DNA of 64,000 nt from Streptomyces spectabilis (lineage in GTDB: Bacteria; Actinomycetota; Actinomycetes; Streptomycetales; Streptomycetaceae), in NCBI RefSeq assembly GCF_008704795.1, contig NZ_CP023690.1, positions 1,054,001 through 1,118,000 of the forward strand, read 5' to 3'. Position 1 is the first letter of the stretch. Every line of letters begins with the position of its first letter. Below are positions 7,064-14,848 of the stretch, in pieces. The notes beneath the pieces are model-generated. The model saw only the letters and a program-made list of their open reading frames with translations. It was not told the origin of the DNA and did not search any database. Both the position numbers and the translations under genes were made by a program.

Positions 7064-7537
7064 ATGAGCACGATCAAGGAAACCGTGGACGTGCAGGTGC
7101 CGATCCGCACGGCGTACGACCAATGGACGCAGTTCGAGGAGTTCCCGAAGTTCATGGAAGGCGTCGACGAGGTCCGGCAGGTCGACGACGTGCACAACCA
7201 CTGGACCACGAGCATCGGCGGTGTGCGGCGCGAGTTCGACACGGAGATCGTCGATCAGTTCCCGGACGACCGGATCACCTGGCGGACGATCGGGGGCGAC
7301 ACCCGCCAGCAAGGGACGGTGCGCTTCCGGCAGCTCGACGCCATGCGGACCCGGGTGGAACTGGTCATGGACGTCGAGCCCACCGGTGTCGCGGAGAAGG
7401 GCGCGGACGCGCTGGGTGTCATCGAACGGCGCGTGAAGGGCGACCTGCACCGGTTCAAGGACCACGTCGAGCGCACCGGTGAGAGCGGCGCCTGGCGCGG
7501 CCGCATCCGACCGGGCGACCCCGGCTCACCTCTCTGA
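7064..7537 (+). CDS. SRPBCC family protein (COQ10/START-like)
   Basis: The 157-residue protein shows the helix-grip pattern of the polyketide cyclase/COQ10-type SRPBCC fold: KETVDVQVPIRTAYDQWTQF, then EEFPKFMEGVDEVRQV, beta strands (HWTTSIGGVRREFDTEIVDQ) and a C-terminal helix (LGVIERRVKGDLHRFKDHVE). These proteins bind hydrophobic ligands in a central cavity; the ligand here is not evident. The start at 7064 has an excellent GAGGAGG. The gene is monocistronic, ending at a strong terminator. It is distant from the PKS genes and there is no sign that it acts as a polyketide cyclase. Confidence 0.85.
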   Translation: MSTIKETVDVQVPIRTAYDQWTQFEEFPKFMEGVDEVRQVDDVHNHWTTSIGGVRREFDTEIVDQFPDDRITWRTIGGDTRQQGTVRFRQLDAMRTRVELVMDVEPTGVAEKGADALGVIERRVKGDLHRFKDHVERTGESGAWRGRIRPGDPGSPL

Positions 7538-7570
7538 CCGCGCCTCCCTCCACTCGCCTCTCTGACCTCA

Positions 7571-7614
7571 GGCCCCTCCGGGCGCCGCCGGACTCAGCGG
7601 CGCCCGGAGGGGCC
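7571..7614. terminator. Strong stem-loop after the SRPBCC gene
   Basis: A perfect 18-base stem (GGCCCCTCCGGGCGCCGC at 7571-7588, complement at 7597-7614) encloses an 8-base loop. It lies between convergent genes (SRPBCC plus, ANTAR minus) and can end both transcripts. Confidence 0.85.
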
Positions 7615-7657
7615 CTTGGCGGCGCCCGGAGAACACCGAGAGGGCACCATGGGCGAA

Positions 7658-8059
7658 TCAGCGCGGGGCGCACGCGCTCGTTGTCTCCCGCAGGCGTCTG
7701 CGCCGCCCTTCCCGCAGCTCCTCCCGCAGCCCCGCGCGCACCCTGACGCGCGCCCCGGCCACTCCGGCCGCCTCGCGGCGCCTGAGCGCCGCGCACATCG
7801 CGAGGCGCACCTCCTCGGGCAACTCTCCGCAGCGGGGCCACCGCACGAGGTGCTCAGCGATCTCCCGCAGCTTGATGTTGGTGTGCTGGGAAACCTCCCG
7901 CAGCAGTTCCCAGGCGGCCTCCGGGCACATTCCGCCGCAGGCCATCACGACACCGATGGCCTGGTCGACGACCGCGTGCGAGACCACCGCGCGCTGCAGC
8001 TGCGCGACCTCCTCCTGGAGGGCGACGAGCCGCCCTGCGCCTTCTTCGTCTTCTGGCAT
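7658..8059 (-). CDS. ANTAR-domain RNA-binding regulator
   Basis: In this 133-residue protein, residues 10-70 match the ANTAR three-helix domain: LQRAVVSHAVVDQAIGVVMA, then CPEAAWELLREVSQHTNIKL and REIAEHLV. ANTAR domains bind paired hairpins in mRNA leaders and cause antitermination. The domain is preceded by a short acidic coiled coil and followed by an Arg-rich, probably disordered tail. No GAF or receiver sensor domain is fused, so the signal input is unclear. ATG at 8059 has GGGAG about 10 bases upstream. No target leader is evident beside it. Confidence 0.85.
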   Translation of the reverse strand: MPEDEEGAGRLVALQEEVAQLQRAVVSHAVVDQAIGVVMACGGMCPEAAWELLREVSQHTNIKLREIAEHLVRWPRCGELPEEVRLAMCAALRRREAAGVAGARVRVRAGLREELREGRRRRLRETTSACAPR

Positions 8060-8289
8060 CGCGAGCGGAACTCCCTGGTGAGACAGCCTTGATGGTCACT
8101 CCACACCTGCCCGCGATCGGCGCCGGTGACAGTACGCGCAGCGAACACTTGCCGCGTCGGCTGTCCAGAAAGCGCAACGAACGCCGTCCTACCGCTCTCG
8201 GGCATTCCGCGGGCCACGTAACGTCGCCTGAGCAGCCCGGTTCCCGAGGCGGGCCCCGCCCCGCCCGCTCCCCGCCAGAAGGTGACGCC

Positions 8290-9246
8290 GTGAGTTCGCT
8301 GACGTTCGAGAGCGACGACCTAGAGGTGACGGAGGACTTCCTCTGCCGCGCCTACGCCAAGATGCGCATCGGCAGCGGAACGCCCGAGTCCAGCCGCGCA
8401 CGCATCCACCGCGACAGCACCCCGGCGGTCAGCGTGGACGAGCTGGACCTGAACTTCGACATGTCCTACTCCGTGACCCCGCTGGGCAGGATCTGCCTGT
8501 GCGTCGTCCACGAAGGCACCATCCAGGACCACGGATTCCACGGCGTCCGGGACGACTTCGGGCCCGGCGACGTCGTGATGTTCGCGCCTCCGGACCTGCC
8601 GTACGCGGGACGCATCTGCAGCGCCCGCTACAACATCACGATGCTCGACCCCGGTCTGCTCGACCAGGTCGCGGCCACCGCGGGAAGACCCCTGCACGAG
8701 CCGGTGCGGCTGACCCGGCACAGACCCTCGTCCCCCGCCGCGGCCGACCACCTCAAGAAGACGATCGTTCATCTGCGCGACCACGTCCTGGCCGACCCGG
8801 CCGTCGCGGCGCAGCCCCTGATCGTGTCGGCCGGCAGTCAGCTCCTGGCCGCGAGCGTCCTCGCGGCCTTCCCCAACACCGCGAGCACCGACCCCACCGG
8901 CCAGGACCGCGCCGACGCCCACTCCACCACCCTGAGGCGCGCCATCGCCTACATCGACGACCACGCGGACCGGCCCGTCACCGTCGCCGACATCGCCGCC
9001 GCCGCCCATGTGACGATCCGGACCCTCCAGTACGCCTTCCGCCGTCACCTCGACACGACCCCGCTGGCCTATCTGCGCCGGGCCCGGCTCGCGCACGCGC
9101 ACCGCGACCTGCTGAACGCCCCGCCGCGGGGCGAGGCCACCGTCGCGGGCATCGCCGCGCGCTGGGGCTTCGCCCACCCGGGCCGCTTCGCCGCGCAGTA
9201 CCGGTCCGTCTACGGCACCAGTCCCTCCCGCACGCTCAACAGCTGA
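8290..9246 (+). CDS. AraC-family transcriptional regulator
   Basis: The 318-residue protein has an N-terminal AraC-type sensor region (about 1-190; CRAYAKMRIG, GDVVMFAPPDLPYAG) and a C-terminal double helix-turn-helix. The latter includes ALRRAIAYIDDH-type helices, VTVADIAAAAHVTIRTLQYA and FRRHLDTTPLAYLRRARLAH, and GIAARWGFAHPGRFAAQYR with YGTSPSRTL. GTG at 8290 follows AGAAGG and begins the protein-like sequence; the longer ORF from 8089 has a low-quality N-terminus. It is flanked by unrelated genes and ends at a bidirectional terminator. Ligand and targets are not evident. Confidence 0.9.
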   Translation: MSSLTFESDDLEVTEDFLCRAYAKMRIGSGTPESSRARIHRDSTPAVSVDELDLNFDMSYSVTPLGRICLCVVHEGTIQDHGFHGVRDDFGPGDVVMFAPPDLPYAGRICSARYNITMLDPGLLDQVAATAGRPLHEPVRLTRHRPSSPAAADHLKKTIVHLRDHVLADPAVAAQPLIVSAGSQLLAASVLAAFPNTASTDPTGQDRADAHSTTLRRAIAYIDDHADRPVTVADIAAAAHVTIRTLQYAFRRHLDTTPLAYLRRARLAHAHRDLLNAPPRGEATVAGIAARWGFAHPGRFAAQYRSVYGTSPSRTLNS

Positions 9247-9261
9247 CGGCGTCACGCGCGT

Positions 9262-9294
9262 CGGCCCCCGTCGGCAGGTCACCGACGGGGGCCG
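9262..9294. terminator. Bidirectional stem-loop terminator
   Basis: CGGCCCCCGTCGG (9262-9274) pairs perfectly with 9282-9294 around a 7-base loop. It lies between the convergent AraC gene and the secreted-protein gene. Confidence 0.85.
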
Positions 9295-9305
9295 TGGACG
9301 CGGGG

Positions 9306-9941
9306 TCAGTAGAGCTTGTTCACGGCCGTCCTGGCGGTGGCCTTGAAGCCGCTGACCGGTGCGTCCGACAGCTTGCCCAGCTGACCCCAGCGGACGAGCG
9401 TCACCGTGCGCCCGTCGCGGCCCACCGCGAACAGGTTGGCGTCCGAGGCCCCCCAGTTCCAGGCGGTGTGCAGGCCGTAGACGTGCACGCCCTCCTCGAC
9501 GTTCAGCTTGCCGTAGTACTTCTGCTTCGCCTCGACGTCCGGGTGCTCCCGCTCCAGGCGTGCGGCGCAGCCGTCCAGCTTCTCGCGCAGGAGCGCGGCG
9601 AACTCCTTGGCCCGCCGCGTGTCCCGCTCCACCACGGTCACCTGGACGGCGTTGGTGTCGAGGTCGGTCCAGAAGGTGCGGTGCACCGACGTCGACGGCA
9701 GCGCCTCGCCCGCGCACACCGGCAGGGCCTCGGGCTGGCCCGCGGTCACCCGCCCCGCGTGCCACGCCGACGTGGGGTGCGGCGGCAGCTCACGGGAGGT
9801 GAGGAAGCGCGGCTCCCCGCCGCCGGACGGGGCCGCGGCGGCGGGTGCCGCGACGGCGGGTGCCGCGACGGCCCCGGCCGTGGCCGCCACGCACATGCCG
9901 ACCGTCGTCGCGGCCAGGGCACCTCGGGTACGCATGCTCAT
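9306..9941 (-). CDS. Secreted protein of unknown function
   Basis: The 211-residue protein has an N-terminal Sec signal peptide: MSMRTRGALAA, a hydrophobic core around TTVGMCVAATAGAVAAP, and AxA-type sites near residue 30-37. The mature part has two cysteines (PVCAGEAL and LDGCAARLE) that could form a disulfide. It shows a mixed alpha/beta pattern with VHRTFWTDLDTNAVQVTVVE and ANLFAVGRDGRTVTLVRWGQ, reminiscent of PknH-like sensor domains, but I cannot confirm the family. ATG at 9941 follows GGGGGAG. A 16-base perfect palindrome stands 27 bases upstream of the start. Confidence 0.75.
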   Translation of the reverse strand: MSMRTRGALAATTVGMCVAATAGAVAAPAVAAPAAAAPSGGGEPRFLTSRELPPHPTSAWHAGRVTAGQPEALPVCAGEALPSTSVHRTFWTDLDTNAVQVTVVERDTRRAKEFAALLREKLDGCAARLEREHPDVEAKQKYYGKLNVEEGVHVYGLHTAWNWGASDANLFAVGRDGRTVTLVRWGQLGKLSDAPVSGFKATARTAVNKLY

Positions 9942-9967
9942 TTGTCTCCCCCAACTCCCGCTGTTCG

Positions 9968-9983
9968 CGTGCCGATCGGCACG
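9968..9983. promoter_or_regulatory. Perfect 16-base palindrome upstream of the secreted-protein gene
   Basis: CGTGCCGATCGGCACG is a perfect palindrome 27 bases upstream of the start codon at 9941. Its size and position suit an operator for a dimeric helix-turn-helix repressor. No adjacent regulator gene is an obvious partner, though TetR and LysR genes lie within 2.2 kb. Confidence 0.5.
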
Positions 9984-10124
9984 TCCACCCCGTTCGACCC
10001 GCCACGGCCGCCGGACGTTGCACGGCTGATCGTCACAGCCTCGTCGCGTATGTCACCGATCAGAAACAGGAGTTCGGGCGGAGGCAGGAGACGCGCGGGG
10101 GAGGTCCCGCGCCCGGCAGGGGGC

Positions 10125-10523
10125 TCAGGCGTCGGTGTCCTGCGGGTACCAGCGCAGTTCCACGGTGTTGCCGTCCGGGTCCTGCACGTAGAGGGAGATG
10201 GCGGTGCCGCGAGCGCCGAAGCGCTTGCCGGGGCCGTCGACCACGGTGAACTCGCCGGAGTCGATGACCTCCTGCCAGTCGAGCGGCTCGACCGCCAGGC
10301 AGATGTGGTCGACGTTCCGGCCCGCCCCTGACTCCGTGTCGCGCGCCGGGAAGAGGTCGATGATGGTGCCGGGGCTGACCCGCACGGACGGGAAGGAGAC
10401 CTTGCCGGCCCGCCATTCCTCCACCCGCACCGGTTCGAGACCGAGCGGTCCGGTGTAGAAGGCGAGCGAGCGCTCGACGTCGGCGACGTTGAGGACGATG
10501 TGGTCGAGGGCGATCACGCGCAT
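10125..10523 (-). CDS. VOC (glyoxalase/dioxygenase superfamily) protein
   Basis: The 132-residue protein is made of two beta-alpha-beta-beta-beta modules. LDHIVLNVADVERSLAFYTG starts the first, NVDHICLAVEPLDWQEVIDS the second, and the end reads YVQDPDGNTVELRWY. Candidate metal ligands are His in LDHIV, His in VDHIC and Glu in VELRWY, the usual His/His/Glu pattern. The substrate cannot be told. ATG at 10523 has GGAGA upstream. It is divergent from a LysR gene with a large dyad between them, so it is probably that regulator's target. Confidence 0.85.
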   Translation of the reverse strand: MRVIALDHIVLNVADVERSLAFYTGPLGLEPVRVEEWRAGKVSFPSVRVSPGTIIDLFPARDTESGAGRNVDHICLAVEPLDWQEVIDSGEFTVVDGPGKRFGARGTAISLYVQDPDGNTVELRWYPQDTDA

Positions 10524-10642
10524 GGGGTGTCTCCGCGAGGTCGGGGGCGCCTGGGCGCCGGAAGTCGTACGGCCGTGGTCCGCCGTTGACTTCATGATCA
10601 CCCGGTCCGTACCCATCAGTCCAACACATAATTGTCATCGAT

Positions 10643-10665
10643 ATCCATCGTGATTCACGATGGAT
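10643..10665. promoter_or_regulatory. LysR-type operator dyad at the VOC/LysR divergence
   Basis: ATCCATCGTG (10643-10652) and its exact complement CACGATGGAT (10656-10665) surround three bases. Inside it is T-N11-A (TCGTGATTCACGA), the LysR-type consensus. The dyad ends two bases before the LysR start codon, so binding there should block its own start region. Confidence 0.75.
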
Positions 10666-10667
10666 CC

Positions 10668-11540
10668 ATGGACCTTCAGCAGATGCGCTACGTCCTCGCG
10701 GTGGCGGAGACGGCCAGCTTCACCCGGGCCGCCGAACGGTGTCACGTCGTCCAGTCCGCGCTCAGCCACCAAGTGGCCCGCCTGGAGAAGGAATTGGGCG
10801 CCCGGCTCTTCGAGCGGACCAGCCGCCGGGTGCGGCTTACCGCCGCGGGAGAGGCCTTCCTGCCCGCCGCGCGGCAGGCCCTGGACGCGGCCGAGCGGGC
10901 CCGCGCGGAGGTGGCGGCGGCCACCGGCGAGGTGCGGGGCACTCTGACCGTGGGGGCGATCCCCACGGTGACGGCGGTGGACCTCCCCGCGGTGCTGCGG
11001 GACTACCGGCGGCGCTACCCGCAGGTGCGCATCAGTCTGCGCGCCGGTTCCAGCGATCAGCTCGTCGAGCGGGTGCGCGAGGGCCGGTTGGACGCGGCGT
11101 TCATCGGCGTGCCGCCCGGCTTCCGGACGCAGGGCGTCCACGACCGGGAACTCGCCCACGGGCGGCACGTCGCCGTGGTCGCCCCTGACCATCCGCTGGC
11201 CGCGCACCGGGAGGTGGACCTCCGCCTCCTCGCCGACGAGGTGTTCGTCGACTTCGCCGAGGGCAGCGCCGCGCGCGCCCAGTCCGACCAGGCCTTCGCG
11301 GCGGCCGGCCTGCGCCGCGAGGTGGCCTTCGAGGTGTCGGGGGTCGAGCTGATGTCCCGCATGGTCCGCCAGGGCCTCGGCGTGGCCCTGCTGCCCGCGT
11401 CGTTCGCGGCCGAACTGCACGGCCTGCGGAGCGTGCCGATCACCGACGGGCCCGTGCGCGTGGAGCGCCTCGTCCGAAACCGCTCCACCCCGACCCCCGC
11501 GGCCGCCGCCTTCCTCGCCCTGCTGGGCGCCGACGACTGA
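10668..11540 (+). CDS. LysR-family transcriptional regulator
   Basis: The 290-residue protein has an N-terminal winged helix-turn-helix (MDLQQMRYVLAVAETASFTR, then AAERCHVVQSALSHQVARLE and GARLFERTSRRVRLTAAG). A substrate-binding-like domain follows (LTVGAIPTVTAVDLPAVLRD ... GLGVALLPASF). It is the CynR/CbbR-like type that activates a divergent gene with a small co-inducer. ATG at 10668 is preferred over the upstream in-frame start at 10632, since family proteins begin MDLxQLRY. No good ribosome site is visible, so the mRNA may be leaderless or nearly so. The likely target is the VOC gene. Confidence 0.9.
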   Translation: MDLQQMRYVLAVAETASFTRAAERCHVVQSALSHQVARLEKELGARLFERTSRRVRLTAAGEAFLPAARQALDAAERARAEVAAATGEVRGTLTVGAIPTVTAVDLPAVLRDYRRRYPQVRISLRAGSSDQLVERVREGRLDAAFIGVPPGFRTQGVHDRELAHGRHVAVVAPDHPLAAHREVDLRLLADEVFVDFAEGSAARAQSDQAFAAAGLRREVAFEVSGVELMSRMVRQGLGVALLPASFAAELHGLRSVPITDGPVRVERLVRNRSTPTPAAAAFLALLGADD

Positions 11541-11570
11541 GAAGCCTCCTGCCCGTCCCCGCGTCAGCGG

Positions 11571-12158
11571 CTACCGTCCCACGATCCCCTCGATGATCCT
11601 CAGCAGCCGGTCCCCCACCTGGTCGACGCTGCCGTTCTGCGTGCTGACCTGCGCGCCCTCCAGGACGAAGGTGATCTCCGCCGCAGCCTGTTCGGGGTCG
11701 GAGAGCCCGGCCGCCGCGCACATGCCGACCAGTCGGCGCAGCTGGTGGGCCTTGTGCTCCTCGATCACCTGCCGCGCGGGGTGGGAGCGGTCGGGCAGCT
11801 CCGCGAGGGAGTTGATGAACGGGCAGCCCCGGTACGACAGCGTCGGCAGCCCCTCGGCGATGAAGCGGGCCAAGCCCAGGATCTGCTCCCGCGGCCGGTC
11901 CGGGTGCTCGGCCTCGACCCGGTCGAAGGCGGCCCGGTAGTCGGCGGCGAGGATCCGCAGCCACTCCGCGACCAGCGCGTCCTTGGTCTCGAAGTGCCGG
12001 TAGATCGCCATCTTGGTGGTCCCGGCCCGCTCCGCGATCGCCTGCACGCCCACTCGCAGGATCCCCTCGCCCTGGAAGAGCTCCTCCGCCGCGTCGAGGA
12101 TGCGCTCGCGCGGCGGCAGCTTCGCCACTCTGCCCGGCCTGCTGGCGGTCGATGCCAT
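11571..12158 (-). CDS. TetR-family repressor
   Basis: The 195-residue protein carries an N-terminal helix-turn-helix (ERILDAAEELFQGEGILRVG, AERAGTTKMAIYRHFETKDA) and a helical ligand domain with a Cys near GCPFINS. It is divergent from the amidase gene, with a perfect 18-base palindrome between them, so it very probably represses itself and the amidase. ATG at 12158 fits family length; the longer ORF to 12256 has no support. The ligand might be an amide or related xenobiotic, but that is inference. Confidence 0.9.
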   Translation of the reverse strand: MASTASRPGRVAKLPPRERILDAAEELFQGEGILRVGVQAIAERAGTTKMAIYRHFETKDALVAEWLRILAADYRAAFDRVEAEHPDRPREQILGLARFIAEGLPTLSYRGCPFINSLAELPDRSHPARQVIEEHKAHQLRRLVGMCAAAGLSDPEQAAAEITFVLEGAQVSTQNGSVDQVGDRLLRIIEGIVGR

Positions 12159-12226
12159 GACTGCTCCGTGACGTCCGGTCGGTGGTGAGGTTCCCGTGCC
12201 CTGCTACGGTACCAACCAGTGCCAGA

Positions 12227-12244
12227 CGATACCGATCGGTATCG
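12227..12244. promoter_or_regulatory. TetR operator between regulator and amidase
   Basis: CGATACCGATCGGTATCG is a perfect 18-base palindrome in the 127-base divergent spacer. GGTACCAACC and TTGGTACTCAACGGTACT flank it with further partial half-sites (GGTAC). It sits 42 bases before the amidase start. Confidence 0.8.
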
Positions 12245-12285
12245 CTTGGTACTCAACGGTACTGTTCCACCTGCTGGGAGCGACA

Positions 12286-13725
12286 GTGAGAGTTTCCGAG
12301 TACGTGAACTACGACGCGGTCGGCCTCGTGGCCGCGGGCGAGGTGACCCCCGCCGAACTGGAGGCGACCGCCCGCGAGGCGGCCGAAGCGGTCGAACCGC
12401 GGATCAACGCCATCGTGGAGACCTGGCCGACCGACGACGAGCCCCGCCCCGACGCACCGCTGGCCGGGGTGCCCTTCCTCATCAAGGACCTCGGAGTCCC
12501 CATGGCCGGACGGCGGATGGAGCTGGGCAGCCGCCTCGCGGCGGGCCACGTCGCCGAGGCCGACTCCTCACTGATGCGGCGCTTCCGCCGCGCGGGGCTC
12601 GTCACGTTCGGCAGGAGTACGACGCCGGAGCTGGCCTACAGCATCGCGACCGAATCGGCGCTGTACGGCGCGACCCGCAACCCGTGGAACCCGGAGCTGG
12701 GCGCGGGCGGCTCCAGCGGAGGCGCGGGCGCGGCCGTCGCCGCGGGCGCGGTGCCGATGGCGCACGCCACCGACGCGGCGGGTTCACTGCGCATACCCGC
12801 CGCCCACAACGGCCTGTTCGGCCTCAAGCCCACCCGCGGCCGGGTCTCCATGGGCCCGGACGCCGACGAGATGTTCAACGGCCTGGTCGTGCACGGCGGC
12901 GTCAGCCGCACCGTGCGCGACAGCGCGGTCCTGCTCGACCAGATCCGCGGCCCGGAGCCGGGGGACCCCTACTTCGCGGCGGAGCCGCCCCGGCCCTACG
13001 CGGAGGAAGTCACCCGTGACCCGGGTGCGCTGCGGATCGGCGTCCTCGCGCAGGCGTGGGGCGGTCGCCGCACCACCGCACCGGTGGCCGACGCGCTCTC
13101 CCGCACCGTGCTGCTCCTGGAGTCACTGGGGCACGAGGTCGAGGAGGCGGCGGTCGGCCTCGGAGCGGCCTGGGAGGAGTTCATCCTGGCCAACGCCCGT
13201 CTGGTCACGGCGAATCTGACGGTCCTGGTCGACGGGCTCGCCGCCGCCCTCGGCCGACCCGTCGACTCCTCGACCCTCGAACCGGTGACCCTCGCCGGCT
13301 ACCACTACGGGCAGCGCGTCAGCGGCACCCAGTTCGCCGCCGCCTTCGCCCTGCGGAACCAGGTCGCCCGCAGCCTGGGACGGCACTTCGACGCGTACGA
13401 CATCCTGCTGACGCCGACCTTGCCGGAGCTTCCCGCACCGCTCGGCACCTTCAACGAGGGCGCGGAGGCACTGGACGGCCTCGGCTGGATGGCGCGGCTC
13501 AACGAACACTCGCCGTTCACCATGCCGTTCAACGTGGCGGGCACGCCCGCCATGTCCGTGCCCCTGACGGCCGACGCCGGTACGGGGCTGCCGATCGGCA
13601 TGCAGTTCGCCGCCGGGTACGGGCGCGAAGGGCTCCTCTTCCGGCTGGCCGGGCAGCTGGAACAGGCGAGCCCGTGGTCGGGCCGGATCCCCGCGGTGTG
13701 GGCGGGGAGCGCCACCGGCCACTGA
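12286..13725 (+). CDS. Amidase-signature family amidohydrolase
   Basis: The 479-residue protein has the amidase-signature core: the catalytic Lys in VPFLIKDLG, the Gly/Ser loop GAGGSSGGAGAAVAAGAVPM with the cis-Ser, and the nucleophile Ser in DAAGSLRIPAA, followed by NGLFGLKPTRGRVS. These enzymes hydrolyse carboxamides or transfer ammonia (GatA). The lack of gatB/gatC neighbours and the dedicated TetR repressor argue for a catabolic or detoxifying amidase, not a tRNA amidotransferase. GTG at 12286 follows GGGAG. Size is typical. Confidence 0.9.
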   Translation: MRVSEYVNYDAVGLVAAGEVTPAELEATAREAAEAVEPRINAIVETWPTDDEPRPDAPLAGVPFLIKDLGVPMAGRRMELGSRLAAGHVAEADSSLMRRFRRAGLVTFGRSTTPELAYSIATESALYGATRNPWNPELGAGGSSGGAGAAVAAGAVPMAHATDAAGSLRIPAAHNGLFGLKPTRGRVSMGPDADEMFNGLVVHGGVSRTVRDSAVLLDQIRGPEPGDPYFAAEPPRPYAEEVTRDPGALRIGVLAQAWGGRRTTAPVADALSRTVLLLESLGHEVEEAAVGLGAAWEEFILANARLVTANLTVLVDGLAAALGRPVDSSTLEPVTLAGYHYGQRVSGTQFAAAFALRNQVARSLGRHFDAYDILLTPTLPELPAPLGTFNEGAEALDGLGWMARLNEHSPFTMPFNVAGTPAMSVPLTADAGTGLPIGMQFAAGYGREGLLFRLAGQLEQASPWSGRIPAVWAGSATGH

Positions 13726-13739
13726 GGCGGAAGCCGCTC

Positions 13740-14609
13740 TCACCAGCGGACGGCCGTGAAGTCGACGGGCTGCGGCCGCAGCAGACGTACGCGCTCGGTC
13801 AGCAGGCGCAGCCGCCGGGACATCTCGTCGGCTGAGAGGCGGCGGCGGTCCCCGTGCCCCGGCAGCACCCACTCGAACCGCAGGCGTCCGGCGGTCCGGG
13901 CCAGGGAGGCGGCCAACTCCTCGATGGAGTACCAGGTCACGCTCTCCGCGACCTCCAAGTCGCCCGTGGTGCGCGACCAGTAGACGCTGTCGCCGCTGAA
14001 GCAGTACCGGTCGTCGGCGAGGTAGAGCACGCTGCCCCGGGTGTGGCCGGGCAGCGGGTGGGCGGTGACCCCGGGGCCGATCTCCACGGGTTCGAGGCCG
14101 CGGATCACCTGGTCCGCGTCCGGGGCCGCGTCGAGGTCGCCCTCGTGGATCCACAGCCGGGCGCCGAAGTGGTCGGCGTACTGGCGGCCGTGCGCGGCAT
14201 GGTCGCGATGGGTCAGCAGGACGTCGGTGACGGGTCCTGCGGCCGTGCAGCGCCGGGCCAGGTCGTGGCTCCAGCGGGGCGTGTCGACCATCATGGCGGT
14301 GCCGGACGGCCGCCGGAGCAGGTAGGAGTTGGCCCCGGCGGTGCGGGGCGAGTTGTGGCCGCAGATCAGGACGTGGTCGTCGAGGGCCAGCGGGAAGGGG
14401 TCGAGTGCCTGGTCCGCCCGCCCGGACACCGGGCGGATCGACCGGGTGGGGCAGGCGAAGACGGCGGCGTGTAAGCGCCGGTTCTCCGCTTCGTCGCGCG
14501 GCGGCCGCAGGATCCTCGACTTCCCCTCGGCCTCGCCGATGAGGTCGGGCGCGAACTGCCGCGCGACATCGCAGTTGGTGCAGCGGTCGTCCACATACCA
14601 TGCGTCCAC
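13740..14609 (-). CDS. Ferredoxin-metallo-beta-lactamase fold fusion hydrolase
   Basis: The 289-residue protein starts with a ferredoxin-like stretch: WYVDDRCTNCDVARQFAPDL and, about 40 residues on, FACPTRSIRP. This gives a Cx2C plus distant CP pattern that could hold an Fe-S cluster or be its relic. From about residue 80 a metallo-beta-lactamase fold follows, with THRDHAAHGRQYADHFGARL (HxDHxxH), LPGHTRGSVLYLADDRYCFS, GDSVYW and LPGHGDRR, all main metal ligands being present. GTG at 14609 has AAGGAG upstream. The gene lies behind the terminator of the Old Yellow Enzyme gene and convergent with the amidase. Substrate unknown. Confidence 0.85.
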   Translation of the reverse strand: MDAWYVDDRCTNCDVARQFAPDLIGEAEGKSRILRPPRDEAENRRLHAAVFACPTRSIRPVSGRADQALDPFPLALDDHVLICGHNSPRTAGANSYLLRRPSGTAMMVDTPRWSHDLARRCTAAGPVTDVLLTHRDHAAHGRQYADHFGARLWIHEGDLDAAPDADQVIRGLEPVEIGPGVTAHPLPGHTRGSVLYLADDRYCFSGDSVYWSRTTGDLEVAESVTWYSIEELAASLARTAGRLRFEWVLPGHGDRRRLSADEMSRRLRLLTERVRLLRPQPVDFTAVRW

Positions 14610-14764
14610 GACGGGCTCCTTTGCGGAAGGGGGCTCGGGAAGAGGTGCCGCCCGGCGGCTGTACCTCCAGGGATATCCCGTCCGGGTACGGAATCGGTAG
14701 GCCGTGCCGACCTTGTGTTTCGGGCCTGGCGGCGCTCTAGCAGATGGATGAATGCCGATAAATC

Positions 14765-14798
14765 CCCGCACGGCGGGCAGGATCGTCCGCCGTGCGGG
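14765..14798. terminator. Stem-loop downstream of the Old Yellow Enzyme gene
   Basis: CCCGCACGGCGG (14765-14776) pairs with CCGCCGTGCGGG (14787-14798) around a 10-base loop. It lies 50 bases past the stop of the minus-strand alkene reductase gene and before the next minus-strand gene. Confidence 0.75.
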
Positions 14799-14848
14799 AG
14801 GGTCCGCCGCGGGACACGCCGGCGCCGGGCACCAGGCTCCGGACACCG

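Noticed and set aside
7064..7537. Polyketide cyclase working with the PKS
   Set aside because: SRPBCC membership alone does not give cyclase activity, the PKS is type I modular, and the gene is over 30 kb away in a separate unit.
8320..9765. Minus-strand ORF spanning the AraC gene and secreted gene
   Set aside because: It overlaps two well-supported genes, passes through a terminator, and has no natural protein pattern.
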